From Chara braunii (taxonomy: Eukaryota; Streptophyta; Charophyceae; Charales; Characeae): DNA of 27,293 bases. The position numbers were made by a program, and so were the translations under genes. The notes beneath the pieces were generated by a model. That model made no database searches and was not told the DNA's origin. It worked only from the letters and a program-made list of their open reading frames with translations. Position 1 is the stretch's first letter. Each line of letters begins with the position of its first letter. This document shows positions 9,864-18,059 of this stretch, piece after piece. The stretch is taken from positions 476,962 to 504,254 of the forward strand of contig BFEA01000420.1 of the NCBI GenBank assembly GCA_003427395.1, written 5' to 3'.

Positions 9864-9939
9864 GGCTAACCATGTTGTGTTGATCGCGGCATGGGCATAG
9901 GGCGGAGGGCGCTCATTTAACAACACAACATGGTTAGCC
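9864..9939. repeat. Perfect 19-bp inverted repeat with 38-nt loop
   Basis: GGCTAACCATGTTGTGTTG at 9864-9882 is the exact reverse complement of CAACACAACATGGTTAGCC at 9921-9939. The arms would form a perfect hairpin in intron 2 RNA. It could be a small foldback element or a small-RNA precursor. No terminator-like or tRNA features are present. Confidence 0.85.
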
Positions 9940-10368
9940 CTAAGATCGTCACTGACCGGCATGCTTGTGAACCGTGCGACTCAGAGAGGGGTCTGTCTAA
10001 CTCTTGAGAGGGAACCTACTTCGTTGTCAAGCCTTGCTACCCTGTTTGTGGCATTAAATAATTCCTGAGGACGTTGCTGGCGGTCTTAAAATAAGATAGT
10101 TGGGTTGATTGAAGTCACTCAGGGATCTGTAGTGATAGCCATAGTCGGGAAGGGCGTAATAAGTTGCAGTGGCAGGTACGTAGCGGAGCATAGTCGATCA
10201 TGTGAATGGCCATTGTGCTTCTAACAGGAATGGACGACTACCCGACGTTTGCTTCTCTCGCTCTTTTGGTAATCTGGGAACCACTACTTCGCATGCCGTT
10301 CCCCCAAGGATTCTATAGGATAGGCCGATGTGCGGTGAGGGAGTTCAGAGACGGCAATAAAATACTAG

Positions 10369-10862
10369 GGGGGGGGAGGAGGATAGGAGAAGCAGGAAAA
10401 GGAAAGAGCCGAGGAGAGTCAGGAGACGAAAAAGAAAAAGGAGGAAAAAGAAAAGAAAAAGGAGCTGGCGAAGAACAAAAAGAAGTTGTAGGAGGAATTG
10501 AAGGAGATATATACAGAGGAGGAAAGAGGAGAAAAGACAAGTGGAGGAAAGCAGGTGGAGGTGAAAAACGAAGAAGAAAGGAGTGGGAAGCAGCGTGAAG
10601 GAGAAGCGGCGAAGGAGAAGGTGGAGTCAGGCCGCCCGTCGCCAGCAGTTGGAATCTTCTCCGAAAAGGACATGGCAAAAAGTTCAGACGGGCTATCAGG
10701 ATACCCCAAGGAGGCCAGCTGCCGCAGGGTGTTGAAGCAAGAGGTCAGGTTGTGCAGTCTGCCATATCGGCTACTGAGGGAGAAAAACAGCAGATTAAGG
10801 AGCAGAAACAGCAAATTGAGAAGGTGCGGCAGGCGATGGAGAAGAAGAAAAAAGAGGTGGCG
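10369..10862 (+). pseudogene. Lys/Glu/Arg-rich coding relic, possibly gag-like
   Basis: Purine-rich sequence whose plus-strand frames give highly charged, coiled-coil-like peptides (for example KEKVESGRP, then in another frame EKQQIKEQKQQIEKVRQAME). The frame changes several times, so no intact protein is encoded. The style resembles the charged region of the gag gene of the Ty3/gypsy element at 13729-20354, but no capsid or zinc-knuckle motif is seen. It stops exactly where the hAT-like element starts. It could also be simple low-complexity purine sequence. Confidence 0.3.
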
Positions 10863-11065
10863 CAGGGTTGCATAGCTGCCGACCGCCGATGCCGACCGCC
10901 GATCGTTTTGCAGCTGACCAGTAGGGCCGACCGGTCAGCTGTCTGCCGACCAGTCAGAAAACAGCCATCCACTAATATTTTTTCAGATCTGAGTTGGAAG
11001 CTGTACTGCGCTTGCTGAGTACAGCCCAAACCCGTGAGAAACTTTTCGGGATGCAGTTGTTGGGA

Positions 11066-11223
11066 TGGGGGGTTGTACGGGGATATACAGGGGTATAGGG
11101 GTGGTATAGGGGGTATTGGGAGGGGGTATGAGGGTGTTGGGGGGCGGTTTGGGGGTGTTGCGGGGGTGTATGGGGGTATTTGGGGCGGGTATGGGGGTGT
11201 TGGTGGGGTTATTAGGGGTTCTG
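11066..11223 (+). repeat. G-rich minisatellite (G-quadruplex prone)
   Basis: More than ten runs of four or more G separated by short TAT/TGTT spacers (GGGGGTGTT, GGGGGTAT, TGGGGCGGG). The pattern is an irregular tandem repeat of about 8-16 bp. Four-G tracts with short loops could fold as G-quadruplexes in the sense strand DNA or intron RNA. Confidence 0.8.
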
Positions 11224-11227
11224 GACC

Positions 11228-11249
11228 CAAAAATAAATAAATAAAATAA

Positions 11250-11280
<31 letters not shown>

Positions 11281-11300
11281 AATAAATAAAATAAATAAAT
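11228..11300. repeat. AAAT microsatellite
   Basis: (AAAT)n array with a few one-base-shifted units, immediately after the G-rich minisatellite and inside the hAT-like element. Confidence 0.95.
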
Positions 11301-11619
11301 TGTGGGGTGCCGACGACCCCGACCGGTAGGTGCTGACCATCCCACCTGTTAGTGGGTCGGCAGCCGACCAGTCAAGGGTTGCCGACGGTCGGGGTGCGCA
11401 ACACTGCTGTTGCGAGTCCTCCTGAAAGAAGGGGGCATTGGGAGGGGGGGCAGTGAGGGTGGGGGAGGGGGATTAACACCGACAACACAGACATTTTGAA
11501 TCACTCTCATTGTTATAAAGCAAGTATAGGAGCGGAGCATTTGGACACACGCCAAGCACCGGGGTACGAATTCTCGGTGTGTCTGACAAGGGGTCTTCTT
11601 TGCATGGTTGTGTCCACAG

Positions 11620-11790
11620 ATGAATGGGTCAACTTTGGGGAGAGGATGGGTGCAATCAATAAAGAAATGAAGAGGGAGAAATGGTCGAACTTGTCATCAG
11701 ATGAGGCCTGGGCCTCGATGAAGACTATGAACAAGGAGCATAAGTTGCGGGAGTTTGTCTCGTACCGAGCACAGACGTTGGCACGAACAG
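11620..11790 (+). CDS. Callose synthase exon C (DEWVNFGERM ... SYRAQTLART)
   Basis: Internal exon of 171 nt, entering in phase 1 and leaving in phase 1. Joined to exon B it begins DEW.NF.ER, then has a variable charged stretch (INKEMKREKWSNLSSDEAWA), and ends LREFVSYRAQTLART. The end matches the family motif LR.WASYRGQTL.RTVRGM. The acceptor is TGTCCACAG (AG at 11618-11619); the donor is GTGCGT at 11791. The final G combines with TT of exon D to give Val, restoring RTVRGMMYY. The middle is less conserved, as is usual for callose synthases between IYPDEW and the SYRGQTL motif. No stop or frameshift is present. Confidence 0.9.
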
Positions 11791-12282
11791 GTGCGTATGC
11801 TGTCACTCAGGAAACTGCCCGAGACATTGAAGTCAAAGTCTGTCATTTACTCAGACCTGTCACATTTTCTTTCTTTCCGTTTCTCCTCCGGATACCCAGC
11901 TTTACGCCCGGGCAACCTGGACCCGCTGGGAGGCTGCCTGGCAGGGCAATCCAGCCACTTCCCCCTGTCGGGCACCCGGGTGGAGTCCTGGTGCAAAACT
12001 GCGATAAAGTGTTCTTTGACGTGGTAGGCCACCTGGCATCCATGAGGAAATCCTGCATGCTGCCAGGTGAAAAAGGAAAAAAAAGGCCTCTGGGCCTCCA
12101 CTTTTGTTTTGTTATTTTTTCGTTTGTGCAGTCTCAGCTGCCTGTTGACGATGGTGTCTGCGTGGATGCTGCTGCCTGTGGAGGATCTCACAGATGTCGA
12201 GGAGCTGATGAGTAAGACCTTGCTGCAACCGTGCTGGGGTGGGCTGAATGTCCCGACGGGTATGGCTTCCGTTTTGAGCACG
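11791..12282 (+). other. Intron 3 start
   Basis: Begins with the donor of exon C. It contains GC-rich GGCACCCGGG and CTGCCTGGCAGGG stretches at about 11905-11990 and a short A-rich run at 12068-12084, possibly an old poly(A) repeat tail. A stretch near 12130-12215 resembles 12920-12965 (TTTGTGC..TCTCAG....GTTGACGA.GGT). Its open frame has no recognised domain. Confidence 0.45.
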
Positions 12283-12284
12283 GG

Positions 12285-12465
12285 GTCAAGGTAGCAGTGG
12301 TAAAGGCATCCGGCTGTTATGGCGGAGGTCACTGGTTTGATTCCTTCTGGCTGCGGATCGATCAGGGCCCAACAAAAACTATCTACAAAGCTGATGAACA
12401 CTAGACTACCAGAGTGGCCCGGGGCCAGTTGCCCGGCCGGGCCAAAAAAAAATAAAAAAATAAAA
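12285..12465 (+). repeat. tRNA-derived SINE
   Basis: TAGCAGTGGTAAAGGC (12292-12307) resembles a tRNA D-arm/A box, and GGTTTGATTCC (12334-12344) resembles a B box (GGTTCGANTCC). Between them are an anticodon-loop-like CTGTTAT (Asn-type GTT) and the variable-loop-like AGGTC. The anticodon and T stems do not pair well, so this is not a working tRNA gene. About 100 bp downstream is an A-rich tail (12444-12465). An internal RNA polymerase III promoter, a tRNA-like head and an A-tail are the hallmarks of a plant SINE. One plus-strand frame across it is also open, so an unknown coding relic is the alternative. Confidence 0.5.
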
Positions 12466-12575
12466 GTTATTTTTTAACTTTATTTGTTATTTTAAGTTTG
12501 GTAAAGAATTTCGATGTGACCCTGAGGCAAAAGTTGTTCAGTTTATTTTTCTGCATAACATAGTTTTTTTGTGGA

Positions 12576-12690
12576 TTTTTTTTTTTTTTTTTTTTTTTTT
12601 TGCTAGGACCTTCCCTGGGCCTTGCACGGCCGGGCCGTCCGGGAAAATAGGGTGACCCGGGCGGCCCGGCTGGTAGCCTAGGATGAATAT
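12576..12690 (-). repeat. Poly(A)-tailed repeat in opposite orientation
   Basis: T26 at 12576-12601 (an A-tail on the minus strand) is followed by GC-rich sequence with CGGCCGGGCC and GGGCGGCCCGGCTGG. On the minus strand this resembles the segment before the A-tail of the SINE at 12285-12465 (CTACCAG...GGCCCGG..., GCCCGGCCGGGCC). The two A-tails face each other across about 110 bp. Confidence 0.45.
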
Positions 12691-13058
12691 AATTTTGTCA
12701 AGAAGGATGGCCTGAGGCTCCGTCGACATTGATTGGCACTCCATTAGGATGCTCGACCGAACTGACCCTGTGTATTTTAGCCACTGATCACCAAAAATCA
12801 ACAGTGGGGATTTTTGTCAAGAAGTTGAGGTTGAGGGAGGGTACACCCATTTTGATGGGCATTCGTATCCAAATGCCTGATCAAACTCCACGTTACTCCA
12901 GTCCTCTCTTTTGTTCCATTTGTGCGATCTCAGCGGTGCGTTGACGAAGGTCAATGAATGAGATTACTGTCAAGAAGGCTGGGCAGAGGGCACACTCAGT
13001 CTGGTGGGCATTTGAATCTGGATGGCCAAAGAAACTCATGTCAAGTGCGGCAGGATCA

Positions 13059-13061
<3 letters not shown>
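12691..13061 (+). repeat. Degenerate repeats in intron 3
   Basis: TTGTCAAGAAG or CTGTCAAGAAG occurs near 12696, 12815 and 12968. Each copy is followed by a loosely similar stretch of G/A-rich sequence and then TGG(C/G)CA or TGGGCATT, so these are probably old duplicated units of 120-150 bp. No coding function is recognised. Confidence 0.4.

Positions 13062-13121
<60 letters not shown>
13062..13121. repeat. CT microsatellite
   Basis: Uninterrupted (CT)n of about 60 bases; this is the longest perfect pyrimidine tract in intron 3. Confidence 0.95.
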
Positions 13122-13123
<2 letters not shown>

Positions 13124-13419
13124 GCCAAGAAGAAAAATAATCGATGGAGGGTAAGTGGAAGAAGTATGGAAGTCTCCTCTCTCTGTCTCTCTCACTCTCT
13201 CAAGAGGAAGTTACTAACTGCTGAATGGCATCGCGTTGAGGCACTTATGCACTGCTGATGCCTCGAAGAAGAAGGCCATATGGCTGATGGCTTGTTGTTT
13301 ATTTTTTAATTATTTCCCCTCTGCTGAATTTTATTGCCCTCTTTTTATGTGGGAGTCGGTGCTCCACATAAAAAGCTCAGTAACTCAGTTAATGATTAAT
13401 AGAGACAGTGGACAGCATT

Positions 13420-13630
13420 CGTTTTTTTTTTAAGAAACAGAACCTATTGGTTCTGGCTCCTACCATTCTGGGGAGCGACAGTCCGGTTCCTATTCCCCCG
13501 GCAAGTCAGTATGGAATACATAGGAGACTCACGCACGCTCCTCCCCATTATGGCTGGGAGGCCCGAGTGGACGGCGTTGATTACTTCCCTGAGGAAGGAT
13601 GTACCACCCCTCACCCCTGCCTAAGTTAGC
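13420..13630 (-). repeat. Poly(A)-tailed SINE-like retroposon, copy 3
   Basis: The reverse complement carries the family core: GACTTGCCGG, then AGGAACCGGACTGTCGCTCC, CCAGAATGGTAGGAGCCAG, and a short A-tail (T-run at 13422-13431 on the plus strand). Its upstream part matches copy 1 and the partial copy at 20985-21100 (CCATAATGG.GGAGAGCG.G, ATCCTTCCTCA). This copy best defines the family. Confidence 0.65.
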
Positions 13631-13728
13631 CTGTGCTATTTAATCTGCCTGGCTGTTGCCAATCTGTCTGACCCCAGTCCCGCTCCTCTCAGCTGTGATG
13701 CTGTCGGGTTGTTGTGTTATGTTAGAGC

Positions 13729-14234
13729 TGAAACGGTTTTTCACCTTTAGCAGTAGCAAATGCAGATCCCAGGGCTCGATCCCTAGTTCTCACCTTACCT
13801 GTGTACAGTATCTGTGTCGACCCCGAGTGTTTGAACCCGTGACCTGTGTTTTGGCAGTTGTTGTTGTCTGTCGTAGGTCTATGCAGTGGTGGGGGTTCGA
13901 TCTGTAGGTCTGTCGAGTAGGAGTCACAGCCCTGTAGAGGTCGTAGCTGTAGGGATCCTGAAAGGTCGAGGTCGTAGCTGCTACAGTCCTGAGAGGTCAA
14001 GGTCGTAGCTGCTACAGTACCCGAAAGGCCAAGTCTACAGACTTCCATAAGGTCCCGGAAGTGGCCTTTCGGAGTGGGCTCACGTTTAGGCAGAGGCAAG
14101 TGGGCAAGTGGTGGAGCCAACCTCAGTACGTTGGCAGTGCGACTGCAGGGAGTCTGCGGTGCAAACCCATGCAGTCAGCGGTACCGGTCCAGTCAGTCCC
14201 AGTCCAGTCCAGCAAGTACCATGAGGGACTGTGT
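13729..14234 (+). mobile_element. 5' LTR, truncated
   Basis: Starts TGAAACGG and matches the 3' LTR until CTGTGT at 14229-14234. There the match stops and gag sequence begins at once. The last about 348 bp of the LTR, including the TATA box and the U5-like end, are missing, as is the primer binding site. It keeps a segment of about 100 bp (around 13810-13905) that is deleted from the 3' LTR but present in the minus-strand LTR at 1407-2410. It carries the repeated word GGTCGTAGCTGCTACAG. Confidence 0.88.
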
Positions 14235-14237
14235 CAA

Positions 14238-15880
14238 ATGGAGAAGAAAATTACAGAGTGGGTTGCTGGTTTGTCCCTGGGGGAAGAAGAAGAGGCACTG
14301 ATGTATGTGCCCAGGGAAGAACAAGAGGCGGCCATAAGACAGTGGGATGCAGAAGAAGACCCACTCAAGCGGCAAGCGATGGAGGATGAGAAGAGGATGG
14401 AGTTTGGAGGATGAGAAGAGGATGGAGTGGAAGTTCCGATTAATGAGGGAGAGAAAAAGGAGAATGGAGGCGGCGAAAGAATTGGAAGAGGTGAAGAAGC
14501 GGAGAGACGAGATGGCGACGCAGGTGGATCTATTGGGGAAAATGGAGATAATGGCAAGAAACATAGAGCGCCTGGCACAAGTCCAGGAAGAGCAATATTT
14601 ATTTGGTAGAGGTCAAGACATTGCCTTACGCTCTATACGGCTGGGGCTCAGGGACTTCGCCAGGGAATTGGCGACGCAGGTGGGCTCAGAGGTGAGGGCC
14701 CGCCTAGAGGGCACATAACGTTATTGTACGGGCGCCATAGAAGGCCTCCCGAAGGGAGCCTGTCAAGGTCAAGTTCCCTGACTCTCATAGTGGGAAGAGA
14801 GAAGAGAATTTTGACAATTGGGAAGCCAATGTCAAAACCTACGTCCATCTCCAGAAGGTCTCCCCGGATGAGCATGTCCTGATAGCCATCCATGCCCTTC
14901 GAGACGAAGCAGCAAGCTTCGCATGTTCCTTGTGTCGCGCCGCTAGCTGCAATGATGATTTAGTTGCTTATTCTCCGTTCACTCCCCTCACTGACTTCCT
15001 TAAGTTGTTGCGCGAACGATTTGCAGACGTTACACATAGTGTCAAGGCCTCAGACAAACTGCAAACCATCCATTCTCGCCAATGGAAGAGTGCCAGGGCA
15101 CTCAAAGGTGTGATGGACGAACTGGTCGCCGTTCCTGACCATGGGGTCACTGAGACCTAGTTGGTCAATCTCTTCTACCGCAATATGCCCGAGCAATCAC
15201 GCGGGCATTTCTTTGAAAAGAGTCAGCAGCCTACCATGACCTACGATGCACTGAGCAGGGAAGTGGTAGCATTCGAAGCACGGTCCGCATCAATCTCCAC
15301 TTTTTGGCATAAGGACTTGGACAAGGGCAAAAAGTGGAAGGGTCGCACCATCTCGGGTCAAGTTAAGACCAAGGATCGTTTGATCCTTACGTTAGATGAG
15401 GGTGGTGTCGACGAGGTCCCCTACGAGCAGATTGAGTGGGGACTAGAGGAGGAGGACAATGGCGTTAGCCAGGGGAGGACTTACGTTGTTGTCGCGACTG
15501 GAGGGAGGTCGCAAGGAGGAGGTAGAGGCCAAGGCCGAGGGGGCCAGGCCTCAGGGGGCTGTTCCCAGGGCGATCAGGGGGTCGGTGGTAGAGGAGGAAA
15601 CCGCCAAGCGGGAGGAAGGGGTCAAGGTCCCCCGCAAAACCGTTCAGGTAATAGGTTGCCTAATAGGGGTAATAGATCACCCTGTAGGAGAGGAGGATGA
15701 CACGCAGGTCTGCCACAGGGTAGGCCTTGGGAGGACTTGGGCCTGGACCAGCGCGGCTGGCAACAGCGTGTGGACCAGGGGCAGTGCATTTATTGTGGTG
15801 ACCCTGGCCACATCATCAAATACTGTCCAAAGTACAGAGAGGCCCGAGGGGCTGCCCAGGGGTCAAAAGGCAGTCGCCGG
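14238..15880 (+). pseudogene. gag: Ty3/gypsy gag (capsid, zinc knuckle), broken
   Basis: Possible start ATG at 14238 (MEKKITEW). A 25-bp tandem duplication (14380-14404 and 14405-14429) shifts the frame. Then comes a charged coiled-coil-like segment to a TAA at 14716-14718. In a new frame the capsid-like domain follows from about 14740 (EENFDNWEANVKTYVHLQKV, then LRERFADV). Next are a TAG at 15158-15160, a Gly/Arg-rich RNA-binding-like linker (15490-15690), a TGA at 15698-15700, and a perfect C-X2-C-X4-H-X4-C zinc knuckle at 15785-15826. Intact copies would form the virus-like particle and bind the RNA; this one cannot. Confidence 0.85.
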
Positions 15881-15921
15881 TAGGGGTAGCAACTGCCCCT
15901 ACCATAAGGCCATGTGGGGAA

Positions 15922-17142
15922 ATGAGCGCGAACCGGCATGAATCTCCCACACCACATGTGCCTATGCCAGAGGTTGCAGGCCGGTGCCTAGATAGCTGTC
16001 CAGAGACTGCTTGTGTTATGGTCTCTCTAGGCACTTCCCTCACAGGCGTGGCCGATGAGTTAAAGGAGAGGATGCCCGTCTGGGCCAAGATGGAAAAGGA
16101 GAGTAGAGGACAACTAGTTTTGGTAGATGTCGAGATTTCCAGAGGTAGAGTAGGGGCCCTAGTAGATAGTGGGGCCACGCGCAGCTATATCAGTAGGAAG
16201 GCGCTGCAGAAGTTGAAGTTGGGGCTAAAAGTCCAGAAGTTAGCAGACCCCATAGTGAGCATCCTCGCAGACAATCACACGATGCGAGTAGATGATTATG
16301 TAGGGGGAGTCCAGGCGTACTTTCGCCTAGAGAAAGATGGGACGGTGGAAAAAGTTCTCCATTCCCTGACTCCCCTCGTAGAGGACAACCTTCCTTTTGA
16401 CATAGTTCTAGGAATGGACTGGGGAGAGGCAGCTGGGGCCACACTCCATTTGAGAGAGCACGAGTGTAGGCTCCCTAGTCCGTCAGGCGGAGTCAAGACT
16501 GCCCGTCTGTTCCACGTGTCAGGAGTAGATAACTCCCTGGCACATTGCTGCCTTAGCGCTCCTGCGTTTGCAAGATTAGTGAAGAAGGAGCAGCTAGAGG
16601 AACAGGTTTTCGTAGCCTATGTTAGGCCAATGACTGAGCCTAAAGAGGAGAAGCCTATAGACCCTGCTATTGCCAAGCTGCTGGAAGAGTTCACAGACTT
16701 AGCTAAGCCGTCGACAGGAGTAGTACCGCGGCCAATCCAGCATCGCATTGAGATAGAGCCTAGCAGTAGGACTCCTAAAGGAGCAGTGTATAGGATGTCC
16801 CCACGGGAGTACGAGGAGCTGCGCAAGCAATTAGACGAGCTCCTAGAGAAGGGTTGGATTAGGCCCAGTTCGTCTCCATTTGGAGCACCTGTCCTGTTTG
16901 TCCCCAAGAAGGAGGGAGAGCTCAGAATGTGTATAGACTATAAGGGTCTCAATGCTATCACCGTGAAGAATGCAGAGCCTTTGCCCCGTATAGATGATCT
17001 TTTAGGTCGAGTGCAGGGTTGCAAATATTTTTCAAAGATAGGCTTGAAGTCCGGATATCATCAGATAGAGGTCCATCTTGATGATCAGTATAAGACCGCG
17101 TTCCGGACTAGATATGGGCACTACGAGTTCAGCGCTATATGA
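15922..17142 (+). pseudogene. pol: Ty3/gypsy pol: protease and N-terminal reverse transcriptase
   Basis: Longest open frame of the element (406 codons). The aspartic protease motif [11 protein letters not shown] has its catalytic Asp at 16165-16167; a second protease block VLGMDW is at about 16410. The reverse transcriptase follows from about 16740 ([20 protein letters not shown], then [10 protein letters not shown]). In motif A the family's D-L-K-S-G-Y-H-Q reads G-L-K-S-G-Y-H-Q: the catalytic Asp is Gly at 17041-17043. The frame ends early at 17142 because a 15-base word (TGGGCACTACGAGTT) is duplicated 29 bp apart (17115 and 17144). Confidence 0.88.
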
Positions 17143-17143
17143 A

Positions 17144-17965
17144 TGGGCACTACGAGTTAGTCATGCCCTTTGGACTAACCAACGCGCCAACGACTTTTCA
17201 GCGTTGTATGATGACTTGTTTAGGCCGTGGTTAAACAGATTTGTAGTGGTCTACTTAGATGATATTCTAGCGTTCAGTAGGACCCTCTAGGAGCATGAGG
17301 GTCATCTAAGGCAGGTCTTGGAGAAGCTAAGAGAGGCTAACTTCAAGATCAACGCAAAGAAGTGTGAATGGGCAAAGACCCAAGTTCTGTATTTAGTTAG
17401 ACGGAGACGGCATCAAACCAGAAGATAGTAAGATTGCAGCGATTAGAGATTGGCTTATACCCCGCACGTTGACAGAGTTGCGGTCGTTCTTAGGCCTAGC
17501 TAACTACTACAGGAAGTTTGTTAGGAACTTCTCCACCATCGCTGCTCCCCTTCGCAGGTTGCTGAAGAAAGAAGCGATCTGGAAGTGGGACAAGGACTGC
17601 ACGTCTGCCATGAAGAAGTTAAAGCAGGCATTGATAGAGTACCCAGTCCTCAAAGTAGCCGATCCGTCCTTACCTTTCGTCGTCACTACTGACGTGAGCT
17701 AGTACGGTATAGGTGTTGTGTTACAGCAAGACGATGGCAATATAGGCCCATAGAGTTCATGTCTGCCAGAATGCCTTCAGAGAAGGTAGCGACATCTACC
17801 TACGAGAGGGAACTCTACGCTCTCAGGCAAGCTTTAGAACACTGGAAGCAGTACTTGCTTGGGAGGCACTTCAAAGTCTATTCAGACCACAAAACGTTAA
17901 GGTGGTTAAAGACGCAGGCCAAGATGACACCTAAGCTGACTAGGTGGGCCGCCGAATTAGACTAA
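17144..17965 (+). pseudogene. pol: Ty3/gypsy pol: C-terminal reverse transcriptase and RNase H, fragmented
   Basis: Continues the polymerase after the duplication at 17115/17144. VMPFGLTNAPTTFQR is in one frame. A one-base slip follows, then the catalytic YLDD box at 17252-17263, and a TAG at 17288-17290. After a further frameshift near 17400 come ELRSFLGLANYYRKFVRNFS and the RNase H start TTDVS, a TAG at 17700-17702, another slip near 17745, and RNase H residues in ERELYAL and YSDHKTLRW. A TAA is at 17963-17965. Order and motifs are typical of chromovirus-type Ty3/gypsy pol. Confidence 0.87.
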
Positions 17966-18059
17966 AATGATTTTGAGCTCAAGCCCGTCAAAGGAAAGTA
18001 TAATCTAGAAGAGCTGATTACTTTGGAGCGATAGTTCATTATCTAGATATAGGGAGAGA

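Larger units (their letters stand above)
10863..11406. mobile_element. hAT-like non-autonomous DNA transposon
   Basis: The left end CAGGGTTGCATAGCTGCCGA and the reverse complement of the right end CAGTGTTGCGCACCCCGACC form imperfect terminal inverted repeats. CAG-GTTGC and CCGACCG are shared over about 28 bp. CAGGG/CAGTG-type ends are typical of hAT elements. Short GCCGACC/GGTCGGC words are repeated many times just inside both ends (10878-10965 and 11306-11395), as expected for hAT subterminal transposase-binding motifs. The flanking 8-mers AGGTGGCG and CTGTTGCG match at 5 of 8 positions, so the target duplication is weak. No transposase is encoded; the middle is a G-rich minisatellite and an AAAT array. 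Confidence 0.55.

Noticed and set aside
12292-12344. Functional tRNA-Asn gene
   Set aside because: A and B boxes are present, but the anticodon stem and T stem do not pair and the acceptor ends do not match; better explained as a SINE head.
12920-12965. Another decayed copy of callose synthase exon B
   Set aside because: GTGCGTTGACGAAGGTCAATGAA looks similar to the exon start, but the match is short and does not continue in frame.
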